Shown here one piece after another: positions 10,927-28,665 of a stretch of DNA of 64,000 nt. Location of the stretch: NCBI GenBank assembly GCA_007922195.1, contig ML682003.1:5213018-5277017 (forward strand), in the 5' to 3' direction. The position numbers and the translations under genes were made by a program. Numbering within the stretch: position 1 is the first letter of the stretch; the number at the start of each line of letters is the position of its first letter. Source of the stretch: Podocnemis expansa. Lineage: Eukaryota > Chordata > Testudines > Podocnemididae. The notes below the pieces were generated by a model that saw only the letters and a list, made by a program, of their open reading frames with translations, was not told the DNA's origin and did no database searches.

Positions 10927-12340
10927 GGGTTCTCAAACACGTGGCCTGCAGAGCTGCCTCCTGCGGCCCCTGATAACCCCCAGAATCCTGGGGCTCCCAC
11001 CTTTCCAACCTTGGAGTTTTCAAATGCTGAGCCTCTCTGCAGACAGAGACCAAGCAGCTTCCCCCCCCCCCCGTGTTATCAGCCACTGACAGTGAGGAAC
11101 TGAACTGCTGCCTGGGAGCTGCCCTATTCACATGCAGCACTTGATCGTTAGCTGCCCTATTCACATGCAGCAACTGATCGAGCAGCTGAAGCAGGCTGAG
11201 CAGTCCAGACAAGGCTCAGGTGGAGGGGCCTTAAAGGAGGGCGGCCTAAGCCTGTGGGGAGGGTTCACAGGGGGCTCCATTCTGGGGAAGCACCAGAAAG
11301 CCCTACCACTAGCCACAGCACAGGCCTCAGTGCTTTCCCAGCTGCCGGTCCCGGCACAGGCAGGGGGTGTTCCCCCCAGGAGGGTGAGGTAGTGTTTTTT
11401 CTTCCGCCTGGGCCACTGCTGCTAAATTGTGGCAAGCAGGGGATGTTTTCTCCTCTGCCAGCTACACTCAGCCAAATTCAAGCGGACAGGTGGGTGGGGG
11501 TTGTTTCCCCTTCTGCCAACCCCAGGATGGCTAAATTCAGGTGGGCAGCGAGTGTTTTCCCCTATGCCAGCCCCACTGGAGCCAAATTCGAGTGGGCAGG
11601 TGGGTGGGAGGTGTTTCCTCCTCTGCCAACCCCAGTGTGGCCAAATTTGAGCAGGTGGTGGGGAGGGTGTTTCCCTCACCCCTGGTCCCAGCGCCAGGCA
11701 GGGGTCTGCTTATTTACAGTCCTGTGGAGGGCTCTGACCAACCTGTTTGCAGCCTGTCCTAGGATGTGGCTGCTCTCCTCCCCTCCTGGCTTGGGGATAC
11801 ATGTAGCCCTCTCTTTTTAAAACAAAAAAACCAAAAATCCTCTAAAACAATTTAATTAAAAAAAACTAAAACCTTTATAAAAATTTAATTTCAATTAAAT
11901 TTTATTCAATTTTAATAACTCAAACTGCAATTAATTTATTTCAATTAACATCAATAAATTAAATTTTAATTAAATTAACCGGTGGTCCTTCATCCTCAAA
12001 CCAAAAAAGATTGAGAACCACTGACTTAAAATGTAAAATTTTAAGTCTGTTTGTTTACTCTTTGTCTTTTTGATGATTTTGCCATCTTGAATGGAAGCAA
12101 TTCTAAAAGGAAATATGTGTTTTGGCTTTGGAAAGACTGCCAAATTAGCACAGACTTCATGTTACGGTTTCAAAAAAGTAATAAATTGACTTTTATTACC
12201 ATACTATATTACTCTTCATTTTTTACTGTACTTCCACATCATTGTATGAAAAGGTTTCAGTGGTGCAGCCCTCAGGGCCAATATCCTAGTCCTCATGCGG
12301 CCCTCGAAGTGATTTGAGTTTGAGACCCTTGTCTTAAGAG
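10927..12340. mobile_element. hAT-like composite with internal minisatellite and AT-rich block
   Basis: The left end GGGGTTCTCAAAC (near 10927) is matched by GATTGAGAACCACTG near 12010-12025. A second related right end (GAGTTTGAGACCCTTG) lies near 12317-12331, so the interval probably holds two nested or adjacent elements. It contains a tandem repeat at about 11380-11690 and a very AT-rich stretch at about 11815-11990. The 8-bp flanks are too diverged to be sure of a duplication. Confidence 0.5.
11380..11690. repeat. Minisatellite, units of about 60 bp
   Basis: About four to five diverged copies of a unit carry GTTTTCCCCTCTGCCAGCC-type, GCCAAATTCGAGTGGGCAGG-type and GTGGGTGG segments. The unit is visible around 11435, 11500, 11555 and 11615. 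It lies inside the transposon-like region 10927-12027. Confidence 0.65.
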
Positions 12341-12852
12341 TCTATGAGTCTACGATAGGTGAACTTGAGTGCCACATATGAAATGAGGATATTGACATAA
12401 CAGGCATCACAGAAGTTGGTGGAATGAGGTGAATCAATGGGACACAGTAACACCATGGTACAAAATATCTCAGAAGGACAGAATACATCATACTGGTAGG
12501 GGAGCAGCACCATGTGTGAAAGAAAGCCTAGAATCAAATGAACTAATCATAAATGAACAAAACTGTCCCATAGAATCTCCATGGACAATATTTCCATGCT
12601 CTAATAATAAGAATATAGGGATAGGGACGCATTACCAACCACCCGACCAAGATAGCACTAATGACTTTGAAATGCCCAGGGAAATTTGAAAACCTATACA
12701 AATAAACTCAGTAATAATGGGGGATGTCAACCATCCCAGTCCTGACTGGATACACAGCACCTGCAGAGATAAAGTTTCTTGACAGTCTAAATGACGGCTT
12801 CTTGGAGCAGTTAGTTCCAGAACCCAGAAGAGTAGGGGGAATTCTTGATTTA

Positions 12853-13507
12853 GGCCTTGTCTGCAACACTAAGATCAGACAACTTATGTTAGGTTGACTT
12901 ACACCCACTGCATTAATAACTGCAGGGGCTGATGTCCGTACTACTCCCTTGGGCTTTCGGTGTATGGCTTCACCAGGAACATCTCCACCGACTGAAGAGG
13001 GGCCATATGGGGAGCTGAGAACTGGGGCTCTGGGCTCCTCAGACATCTCCCTACTGGGAGACCAACTCCCCTGTGACCCCTTCCTCAATCTCATCACTCT
13101 GCCAGCTCCCAGGGAGCAGGGCAGCCTTGTCAATTTCGCAGTGGAGCTACAAAATTGACAAAGACTTCCCCCCATCAAACCTGGGAATCTGCCCAGGGCC
13201 TCTCACCCTGCACACTCCTGGCAGGAGCGGGGTCGAGCCACTCAGCTCTCCAGGGGAGGCGGCTGACCTCCAGCTGCCCAGCTTGCTTGTCAATTTCACG
13301 AAAATGAACAAGAATGACAGCCAGAAGCTGATGCGAGGAACACAGCCTCTACCATGACACTGCATCATTAACTACACTGAAGTAGGTCCTCTGCCTCTTG
13401 CTGAGGTAGTTTTATTTCATCAGCATAGAAGGGAGCTCCATCAGTGGAAGAAGGATTCAGTGTATACCCCTCCACTGGATAGTCAAACTCTGTAGTGTAG
13501 ACCAGCC
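12853..13507. mobile_element. PIF/Harbinger-like DNA transposon with TTTA duplication
   Basis: It starts GGCCTTGTCTGCAACACTA and ends TGTAGTGTAGACCAGCC, which pair as imperfect inverted repeats. TTTA flanks both sides (12849-12852 and 13508-13511), compatible with a TTA/TAA-type Harbinger duplication. Removing it rejoins CR1 sequence (GATTTA + ATCCTAAGGG). No transposase frame is present. The family call is inferred from termini and duplication length. Confidence 0.65.
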
Positions 13508-13538
13508 TTTAATCCTAAGGGAAGCAAAGGATCTGGTC

Positions 13539-13924
13539 CAGGCTTGTCTGACCTGCAGCCCAGGGGCCAGACTCAGGCCCATCAAGGGCTTTCATCAAGT
13601 CCACAAAGCAGCCACAAGAGCCTGGGAGCTGGGGCCCTGTCAATTTCCTGCCCTGTGCACAGCATGCCTACAGCCCCCCCTCCTCTCCTCTGCCATGCTC
13701 CCCTGTCCTGCCTTGCCCCCTCACACAGGCACCCCTGCACCCCTTGTCCTCTGCACACAGTGCAAGCAAAAGGAATGCCAAATATCACAGTAATCATTAT
13801 TGTATTAAAGTTTATTAATAAGATCAATTTGTAAGTCTTATCTACCAAAAATTTTCTCACTGGCTCCCTGACAGAGAAAAGAATTGCAACGCGGCCCCTC
13901 ACTCAAAAAGGTTGGGCACCTCTG
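13539..13924. mobile_element. hAT-like DNA transposon with perfect 8-bp TSD
   Basis: It starts CAGGCTTGTCTGACCTG and ends AAGGTTGGGCACCTCTG, with ATCTGGTC duplicated exactly on both sides (13531-13538 and 13925-13932). It is a shorter sibling of the element at 9737-10276 and is inserted in the CR1. Confidence 0.9.
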
Positions 13925-14165
13925 ATCTGGTCCAAGACATGAATAAAGCTAAACCACTTGGTAACAGTAACTGTAACATAATAAAATTGAACATCCTGGT
14001 CGGGACAGAGGGACAGACGTTACGGTAGCATTTTATCTCCAGAAGGGGGAACTATACAAAAATGATGAAGTTAGTTACAATTAAAAGGGACAACATAAAA
14101 AGTGAAACTCTGCAAAGCGCATGGTAACTTTTTAAAGACATCATAACTGATGCTCAGTTTAAAAT

Positions 14166-14952
14166 CAGGGGTATCAAACTCATTCAGTGTGGGAGGCCAC
14201 ATTGGAGGGCAGGACACCTGTTGCAGGCCATGTGTCTACACAGGTTCTCCAACCCTTTCCCCTGCCATGTTCAGAGCAGCATGGGCTCCCATTTTCCTTC
14301 CCCCAACCCCACAGGCTCTCCAACACAACACCTTCCCTTTTCCCTGCCCTTTGAGCTTCCAGACCCTCCCCTTCCCTTTCGACTTCCCCTAGCAGGTAGT
14401 GGCAAATCAATCAATCAGTTTCAGACACAGACACAGCTACAGACAGGCTGGGCTCCTGCCTCTCCCCTGTTCTCTTCCCCTCCACACTCACTGTCAATCG
14501 TTCAGCATGCTGCACAGTCCCGGATGGCTTTTGACTGGCTCAGTCCCATGTGGGCCCCAGCTACTACTACTTATTCTTATTTGTGATTTGTGTAATGTGC
14601 TGTCAATCAAATTAGCATATAGACAGACTGATGGTGAACACTTGGGGTGGGTTGTGGGTGATGGCTGTCCAGGAGCCCAGCCTAGCCTGCTGTGACTGTG
14701 ACTGCAATTAGTTGGCAGACCACAGCAGAGCTGAGCCAGGATTGGCTGCAGTGCTTCCTTTGTTCCCCTGTGCTATGGCTGGGATCATGTGAATGAGTCA
14801 GAAGCATGCTCTGCTGTGCTGGGAGCCCGTCCTTGGTGTTTGCTGCTCCTGCAGAGAGCTCCCAGGCACAGCCCAAGCAGCAGCTCCACTGGATGGATCA
14901 GGAACCTTGGTGGGCCTGATTCAAACTGTGGGTCATGAGTTCGATACCCTGA
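14166..14952. mobile_element. hAT-like DNA transposon with TTTAAAAT duplication
   Basis: It starts CAGGGGTATCAAACTCAT and ends ATGAGTTCGATACCCTGA, a clear inverted repeat of about 17 bp. TTTAAAAT flanks both sides (14158-14165 and 14953-14960). The 787-bp interior encodes no transposase. It lies within the same CR1 remnant. Confidence 0.85.
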
Positions 14953-15960
14953 TTTAAAATGTATACCCCAAATTTAAAAAAAATAAAAAGAAAGAAAACA
15001 CACTGTAAGAGGGCTGAAAAGTGCCACTGTGGCTAAACAGCAAATTGATGAGGCAAAAAGGTGTCATTTAAAAAGTGGAAGTTAAATCTTATTGAGGACA
15101 ATAGAAAGGATTATAAACTCTGGCAAGTGAAGTGTAAAAATATAATTAGGAAGGCCCAAAAAGGATTGGAGGAGCAGCTAGTCAAAGAGAGAAGAAGTAA
15201 CATCATTAAAAACTTGAAGTTCATCAGAAACAGGAAACCCACTAAACAAGCAATGGGGCCACTGGACAATCAAACAGCTGAAGGAGCATTCAAGAAACAT
15301 AAGGCCATTGCAGAGAAACAAAACTAATTCCTTGCATCAATCTGCACAGCTGAGGTGGTGAGGGAGATTCGCAAAACTGAGCTACTCTTCTCAGATGACA
15401 AGTCTGAGGAACTGTCCCTGACTGAGGTGTCAGAGAAGACTTTGGAACAAGTAAACAGTCAGAAGTCACCAGAAGGTGGGATTAACCCAGAAGTTCTGAA
15501 GAACTCAAATGTAAAACTGCACAAGTACTAACTGTGGTGTGTAATCTATCATTTAAATCAGCTTCCGTACCAGATGACTGGAGGAGAGCTAATATGTTGA
15601 CAATTTTTTAAAAAGGCTCCAGAGGCAATCCTGGCAATTACAAGCAGGTTAGCTTAACTCAGTACCAGGCAAACTGGCTGAAATTATAGTAGAAAACAAT
15701 TACCAGATGCTCAGACAAATAGGATCTGCTGAGGAAGAATCAATATGGTTTTGTGAAAGGATATAATGCCTCACCACTCTACTAGAATTCTTTGAAGGGT
15801 ACACAACAAGCATGTGTACAAGAGTGATCTACTGGATACAATATACTTGGGATTTTCAGAATGCATCAAAGGCCGCAAAGTAAGTAGTCAGGGGATAAGA
15901 GAAGGTCCTCTCCTTGATCTGTAACTGGTTAAGAAAGGAGATAAAGGGCAGAAACAAATG

Positions 15961-16057
15961 TCAATTGCCAAAGGGATAGCTGTGTTAGTCTAGTCCAGCA
16001 AAAAAAACCAAGGAGTCATGTTAGTCTTAAAGTGCCACATGACTCCTTGGTTTTTTT
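15961..16057 (+). mobile_element. Short hairpin-repeat insertion with perfect 13-bp TSD
   Basis: The insert begins TCAATTGCCAAAGGGATAG and ends in CCTTGG plus a T run. Its inner 20-nt arms (AACCAAGGAGTCATG / CATGACTCCTTGGTT) are inverted. GCAGAAACAAATG is duplicated exactly at 15948-15960 and 16058-16070. The 13-bp duplication and the T-rich end point to target-primed insertion rather than a cut-and-paste transposon. Confidence 0.85.
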
Positions 16058-16717
16058 GCAGAAACAAATGGCCACTTTTCAAAATAGAAGGCAGTTAACA
16101 GTGGCATCCCCCAGAGGTCTGTACTGCAACCAATGCTGTTCAACATACTTATAAATAATCTTGAAAAGTGGTGAACAGTGAGGAGGCAAAATTTGCAGAT
16201 GACACAAAGCCACTCAAGATAATGAAGTCCAAATCAGACTGTGAAGAGTTACAAAACAGTTTAGTGGCCTGTGCAAAATGACTTAATTGATCTGAGTCCA
16301 ATGCTGGTGGCAGAGGCCAGAGACTGGGCAGGCCACAGAAGCCATTCTGCCAGAGGTTATACCCCCAAGTTGCAAGGCAATGTAGGGAAGCTGCACCTCT
16401 TGTACAGAGAGTTTTCAGTGCCAGGCCTGCTGAGCCAGCAGTTTCTGCCCTGCAAAGCTTAAAGCTAAAAGCCACAGAGCTCCTTTTCTGTTCCTTTCCT
16501 GCAGCCCGTAACCAAGTCATCTCATGCTGAGATTCAGCTGGTTTGGATTATCGCTATTTTTAACCAATCTGCCTTTTCATTTCAGGACCAGAGTGTGTCA
16601 TTATCTACTCAGGACAGAGCCAGACAGTGCATCGCACATGTAATGGTCATCTCTTCTTTGGAAGCCCCAGCACTGCCAATCAGCACTGCACAGTTAACAC
16701 TACTCAATAGTTTAGGG

Positions 16718-17277
16718 CAGGGGTACTCAAATGGCGGCCCGCGGTCCACAATCCGGACCGCAAAGAGGTTTCTGGTGGACCGCGACAGTGGCCTATTTGC
16801 ATGAAGGCCGTTTGAGTACCCCTGCTCTAAGGGCAGCTGAGCAACTTCTGTTGCTCGCTGTGCTCCCCCCCCCCCACGGAGCCTGCTGCGCAGCCGCTGC
16901 CCCCCTCCTGGCGGCACCTCCCCCTCCCGGCATCGCCGCCCCCGCTTCCGGTATCGCCGCCCCCCCGCTTCCGGCATCGCTGCTGCTGCTCCCACTCGCC
17001 CCCCCACGCTCCTGGCATCGCCGCCCCCGCTTCCGGCATCGCCGCCCCCCCGCTTCCGGCATCGCCGCTGCGGCTCCCACTCGCCCCCCCCCGCTCCCAG
17101 CATTGCCACCCCCCACTCCCACTCACCCCTCCCCCCCCGCTCCCAGCATTGCCGCCCCCCACTCCTGACATCACCCCCCTGCTCCCACTCACCCCCCCCA
17201 CCCTAGTTGTTTGTGGACCCTGGTCAATGGTGGAAGGCTGAATGTGGACCGGCTCGCAAAAAGTTTGAGTACCCCTG
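16718..17277. mobile_element. hAT-like element with perfect 8-bp TSD and an extra internal terminus
   Basis: It starts CAGGGGTACTCAAATGGC and ends AGTTTGAGTACCCCTG, flanked by GTTTAGGG on both sides (16710-16717 and 17278-17285). A third copy of the terminus (GTTTGAGTACCCCTG) occurs inside at about 16811-16825, and sequence related to the 10.4 kb and 55 kb elements follows it. The interior from about 16865 to 17205 is a very C-rich tandem array of CCGCTTCCGGCATCGCCGCC-like units. Long open frames here are artefacts of that array. Confidence 0.85.
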
Positions 17278-17285
17278 GTTTAGGG

Positions 17286-18205
17286 CATCAATCAGAGACC
17301 AAAATACCACGTAGGACTGAAACTGCAGGGGTATTGGGGCTGGCAGGCCACAATTAGGTGAACAAAAATCTGGGTGGGACACAAATATCAACCCCTCAGT
17401 TCTTGAATACAGCATCGGGAGATGTGAACTGAGAACAAAAGATGAGGGTTTCTCTCTACACCACTTCTCAGCTGGCTCATCATCGCCATTGGTCACAGCA
17501 TGTTGGGTTTTCTTGGGTGTCTCACTTGCAAGTCCCAGCCTGCCCCTGCTTAGCTGGTCCCCTGAGACAGATTTACTGTACACCAAGGTAAACTTCTGCA
17601 GCTGTATGTCTGGCCCCACTGACTGAGCGGTGACAGACATGATTTGCATTGGACTCATATCCCAAATCCAGCTTTGAGGTATTGCTAATCTGACAATAAA
17701 GAGCTACGAAATGAATCAGGACACTTCAGCACTGCAAACCCCTAATCAGCCTACCTTTCCCAAAGCAGTAACCTCCCAACTTTAGTCTTGAGACACTGGC
17801 TATATTTGTTAGTCTAAGTGCCTCAGGACTCCTTGTTTGTTTGTTTTACCAAACTAACCTAACACGGCTGCCCCCTTGGATCTTGGCTCCCAGGGACACT
17901 TACAGGCAATGCAGTGCAGATTACCACAGACAATCAAGTTGGTAATTGTTGATTCAGAAAAAATGGGCTGGTCCCATTCTTACCAGGAATGGAGTGTGGG
18001 AGGAGCAACTGCTGCCCCATGCAAAGGCCTGAGTGCAAATCCTGCGCTGGGGTCTGCACATTGTGTTTTTCCTTTTTTGTGTTCTGGATTCCCACAGAGA
18101 TGCTTCTAGGCTCTTGCAGGAAAAAGTTGGGAGAAATTCCATCCTCCAACTCCACAAAGAGTTTCTGTTAAGTGATCCAGAAGATGAAATTCACCACTCA
18201 GAGTT
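17286..18205. other. Non-coding sequence with a Penelope-repeat tail fragment
   Basis: The sequence is mostly unassigned. At about 17806-17876 there is a tail piece of the Penelope-associated unit (TTGTTAGTCTAAGTGCC...CAGGACTCCTTGTTTG...AACACGGCTGCCCCCTTGG). Confidence 0.6.
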
Positions 18206-18440
18206 CTCCTAGAGTCCTAGACTTTCAGTTCAGCAAGGACCATTGTGATCGTCTAGTCTGACCTCCTACACAGTGCAGGCCACAGAACCTCACCCGCCCA
18301 CTCCTAGAATTGACCCACAGCCTTTGGCTGAGTTACTCAGATCGCTCCCTCCAATGAGAGTTACCCCTTGCTGGGAAACATCTACCCTTCCCTGAGAAAT
18401 GGACCAATCACCCCCAGAAACATGAAGTTGACGTGTCTGT
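18206..18440 (-). mobile_element. CR1 LINE 3' fragment, antisense
   Basis: The plus strand shows the reverse CR1 3' signature, including GATCGTCTAGTCTGACCTCC near 18249 and CAGCCTTTGGCTGAGTTAC near 18321. Confidence 0.75.
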
Positions 18441-20640
18441 GCTGAACACCTACAGGCACTCAAGGGATATGGGTTCAGATTCCCAAGCCACGTGCCCTGG
18501 ACACTGCTGCCTTCACACAGTTACCAGGAACTGGTAGATCCCGCCTCTAACAAACTGTGTTGTCATGAAGCAGGACTACACTGCCCACTTGCCATGAGCC
18601 CAAAGATCACCTGTAACGGCATAATTAGAGCAGATGGCAGCTCCCTTCCCATATAACACAGAAAATAAGCACCCCATGTTGAAGAAGTCCCAGCTCAGAA
18701 TGGTTAAGCCCAGCCACTCAGCAGCTGGGTTCTGGAACTTCAGGGGAACCCACGGGTACTGGAGACGAAAGCAGTCATATGCTCCCCAACACGCAGCACT
18801 TTGTCACCCTGTGACAGGTGTGGAGAGGAGATAAAAGAGATATACTGTTATAAATTGCCCAATCCAGTCAGAGAGTAAGAGCACAAAGAGGAAAGTGAAA
18901 CAAGATTAAGAATTCTTTCCCCCATAAATCATCCTCCAGACAGCAGCTCCCAGCCTAAGACGCTGCACTTACCACTGGGTATTAGAGCAGATAATGCCCC
19001 AGTGGACCAATCTCACTATGCAGCATCTACAACATAACATATTAAAAATAAACAGATACTTATATGGTTTTTTATGTGACATCTCAAAGCACTGTAGAAG
19101 GACATATAGACATCATTAGTCCCCCATTTCAGAAAAAGAAAACTGAGACACAGTGATTGATGCGACTGTCCATGATCCCACAACCAATAAATAGACCGCT
19201 CGGAAATAAGAACCCAGGCCCCAAATCTCTAACTTCAATTCACCACACTGCTCTCCCCTCCCTTAGTAAACCTGATAGGCTCTTGCTGGCAAGGCTATGG
19301 GATTCTAGACACTTCCTTATTCCCTGCTGGAGTTCCAGCTCTTTCTAACATGGAACGAAATAAGAACAGCATTCAAAACCCTGAGAAGATGCAGAAAATT
19401 TATAGGTTATCATATTTTAGGGGGAATTACACAGGACTTCAGCAAATACCAGTATAAAATATTATCAGTTTACAAGAGTTAAATGTATGTAATTTCACAC
19501 AGTGCCTAACATCTATGTTACTACAGGCTTTTATGTACCTGTTGACTATACCGTTATTTATAAGTTGTTAATTTTCAGTTGACATCTTAGTATGCCAGAC
19601 ACAGCAAGAATATGAAATTATAAAATTGTCACCGAATCTTTGTAGCTTGCAAAGAAAGGGAAAGACATATTATGTTTTTGTTATATTTCACTCTTTTAAA
19701 ATAAATAACCAAAGTCTGAAAAAAATCCATTTGGCCATTTCTCAATGACAAATGGAAACCAGCTGCTGACGAGCACAATGCAGAAGTTAAGGCAATATCA
19801 GTTGGATACTTCTACCCTTGCAGTTGTGAAGGGAACCTCCCAAACACGACCAGATGCAGTGTTGTCTTCCTGAGTCTGCAAACAGCTCCTGCTCTGCTGC
19901 TGTTCAGATCTTTCTCAGGCACATGAGGCAGAATGCTGTAGGCAGCAGTGGAAGTGACGAGACTTGTGGCATAGTCACTCGGCCGTTGCTTGAGTAACCA
20001 ATGAACTACAGTGAAGGCAGGAACTGGAGAGAATCCCTCTTTCAACCCCAAAAGTAAGGTGTCTGGGAGAGGAATACAATCAAGGAGAGGCAACACCCAG
20101 CAAACCACCTCCTCCAACAGTCTGGAGGTTCGTGGATGGGACGAGTAAGCATAAGTGCTTTCTCCTATTCAAAAGCCAGAACTGGGCAAAGAGAATGATT
20201 ATAATGCCCACGAGCCAGCTAGCCCAAGGCTAACCCAAGAGATGAAGATCAGGAGGATCAGGACCCGGAACCGCAACCCTTCATCACTCTCAGCAGTTGG
20301 CAAGGCAGGTTTCTTAGAAGGGCATTACCTCGGGATGTGATGACTTGGGCTGCTCCTTTCACAGATGCTGCTAAATGAAGTCTCTATGTTTCCAGACATG
20401 TGAGCGGTCAATCCCGCCTGTCCAGCTGGATAATTTACACAGTCACTATGACTAGTGTAAACTGCACCCAGATTAGGTGTCAGGCTATGAGGGGCTAGTA
20501 AACCCACTATTCACTGGAGTGGTTTGTGCATTAACAAGTGATTATAACAAGCCACTGATAACAATGTATTGACTTCACAGTAACCAGCCCTTTAAAGCCG
20601 TTAGCTCACCTTCAGCTGGCACCTTAATATCCAGAGAGAA
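18441..20640. other. Non-coding, no feature recognised
   Basis: AT-rich sequence. A 101-codon minus-strand open frame at 19812-20117 has no recognisable domain and no convincing splice context. Confidence 0.4.
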
Positions 20641-20679
20641 CAAAGCAGCAATATAATTTTGTCATTTCATTTCGCTCCA

Positions 20680-21538
20680 CTGAACAGGACATAGAACACC
20701 ATGTCCTCAGCTCTCAACCCCAAGTACCTCTCCCCTACAGGTGCTATACAGATGACATTTTCAGCATCTGGACCCACGGAAAGGAGGTCCTTGAAGAATT
20801 CCACAGAGATTTCAACAATTTCCACCCCACGATCAACCTTAGCCTGGACAAGTCTACACAGAAGATCCACTTTCCAGACACTACAGTACAAATAAGTGAT
20901 GGACACATTACCACCACCCAATACTGAAAACCTGCAGACCACTGTAGTTTTCTACATCCTCAAGCTTTCATCCAGGACACACCACACAATCCATTGTCTA
21001 CAACCAAGCCCTAAGGTATAACCACATTTGCTCCGATCCCTCAGGAACAGACACCTTCAGGATCTCTATCAAGCATTCTTAAAGCTACAATACCCAGCTG
21101 AGGAAGTCAAGAAAGAGATTGACAGAGCCAAGTGGGTATCCAGAAGTCAACCACTACAGGAGGAGCCCAAGAAGGAAAAACAGCAGAATGGCACTGGTCA
21201 TTACTTACAGCTTCCAATATAGCCCTTTACAGCACTTCATCCAGATCTACAGACTATCCTACAAGATAATCCCTCACTCTCTCAAGCCTTGGATGAGAGA
21301 CCTCTCCTTGCTTACAGACAGCCCTCCAACCTTAACCAGATACTCACCAGCAACTACAGACCTAACAACACAGCCTTTAAAGCAGGGACATATCCCTGCA
21401 ACAAACCATGCTGCCAACTTTGCCCACATATCTGCACAAAAGACACTATTATAGGAGCTAATCAGCCAGCTACTCCACCAGTGACTCATTCACCTGCTCA
21501 TCCAGCAATGTGATTTATGCCATCATGTGTCAGAAATG

Positions 21539-21588
<50 letters not shown>

Positions 21589-22150
21589 TGCACATTGGAC
21601 AAACAGGACAGTCTCTGCACAAAAGAATAAATGGACACAAATCTGACATTAGAAATGGCAACATTCAAAAACCAATAGGGGAAATCACTTCAATCTCCCC
21701 AATCGCTCTGGGCATGGACATGTCTGTCACAGGCTAATCCCAAATTAAAGCTTCAAAGAGAAACCAAAGAGTTAGAATTCATATGAAAATTTGACACCAG
21801 CAATTTGGGTTTGACTAGAGACATGAACTGGCTTTACAAACTGTAACTCTCTGTAACAGTGCCACAAGACTCCTCCTCTGTTTGTCATTACAGTGATTCT
21901 CATCTCTTTCAACCTCATCACTTTCTTATATATTGTTCTACACTGTTTGAATCTATACAGCTTGCTTGATTTGCTGCAGTAATCTGACCAGATACAGTGA
22001 AACAAACATAAGATTCATCCTTCCCCTCATTACTTTAAGTTTTTTCCATTTTCTTGCATCTAATGAAGTGGGACTACACCCATGAAAGCTTATGTGAAAA
22101 CTAAATTTGTTGGTCTTTAAAAGTGCCACAGGACTTCTTGTTTGTTTCAA
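20680..22150 (+). mobile_element. Decayed Penelope-like element (RT and GIY-YIG tail)
   Basis: Fragments in shifting frames match the 3' half of vertebrate Penelope-like retroelements. An RT-terminal segment lies at about 20735-20925 (frame containing YTDDIFSIW). A linker follows with a conserved QAFLKLQYPAEEVKKEIDRA segment near 21073-21132, a Cys-rich CNKPCCQLCPHI segment near 21397-21432, and a nuclease-like part (IYAIMCQKC then IGQTGQSLHKRINGHKSDIR, about 21510-21660). Stops and frameshifts make it inactive. A CA microsatellite (21540-21587) splits the nuclease motif. The element ends near 22.06-22.15 kb with the hairpin-repeat unit seen across the window, which ties that unit to Penelope-like elements. 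Confidence 0.85.
21540..21587. repeat. (CA)n microsatellite inside the Penelope-like nuclease segment
   Basis: About 23 uninterrupted CA units. They lie between the Cys motif and the IGQTGQ part of the GIY-YIG-like segment, at the place where the first tyrosine region of that motif should be. Confidence 0.95.
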
Positions 22151-28440
<6,290 letters not shown>

Positions 28441-28446
28441 AATCAT

Positions 28447-28665
28447 CATTTCCAAAGAGGCAACCATGTTAGCCTGTGTACAGCAAAAACAATGAGAGTC
28501 CTGTGGCACTTTAGACTAACAGATTTCTTTGGGCAGAAGCCTTCATGGGCTCCAACCCACTTCGTCAGACGCAAAATACAAGTTGGTTGGAGCCCACGAA
28601 AGCTTATGCCTGAAGAAATCTGTTAGTGTATAAGGTGTCACAGAGCTCTTGTTGTTTCTCAAGTA
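28447..28665. mobile_element. Penelope-associated hairpin repeat, older copy
   Basis: The lead-in TTTCCAAAGAGGCAACCATG (28449) is followed by two inverted arms meeting near 28570. The minus strand of the left arm carries CTGACGA (28568-28562), a GTGGG/CCCAT stem and GAAG in place of GAAA. The right arm carries CCCACGAAAGCTTATGCC. Arms are more diverged than in the 8.6 kb copy. Confidence 0.75.

Larger units (their letters stand above)
12341..16290 (+). mobile_element. CR1 LINE remnant carrying four nested insertions
   Basis: Sense-strand CR1 ORF2-type sequence can be followed in order: endonuclease-side segments (12341-12852), a short piece at 13508-13538, 13925-14165, and then a long reverse-transcriptase part (14953-15960 and 16071-16290). 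The last part includes 'agatgacacaaagcc' near 16198, which encodes an ADDTK-like motif. Between these pieces sit a Harbinger-like element (12853-13507), two hAT-like elements (13539-13924 and 14166-14952) and a hairpin-repeat insertion (15961-16057). All frames are broken, so it is not functional. Confidence 0.85.

Noticed and set aside
16731..17168. Long Pro/Ala-rich and Gly-rich frames on both strands
   Set aside because: They arise from the C-rich tandem array inside a hAT-like element.
19812..20117. 101-codon minus-strand frame
   Set aside because: No similarity to an ankyrin-repeat exon of PPP1R16A or any other recognised protein, and no consensus splice borders.
21510..21737. His/Thr-repeat protein frame
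   Set aside because: It is the translation of a CA microsatellite within a dead Penelope-like element.
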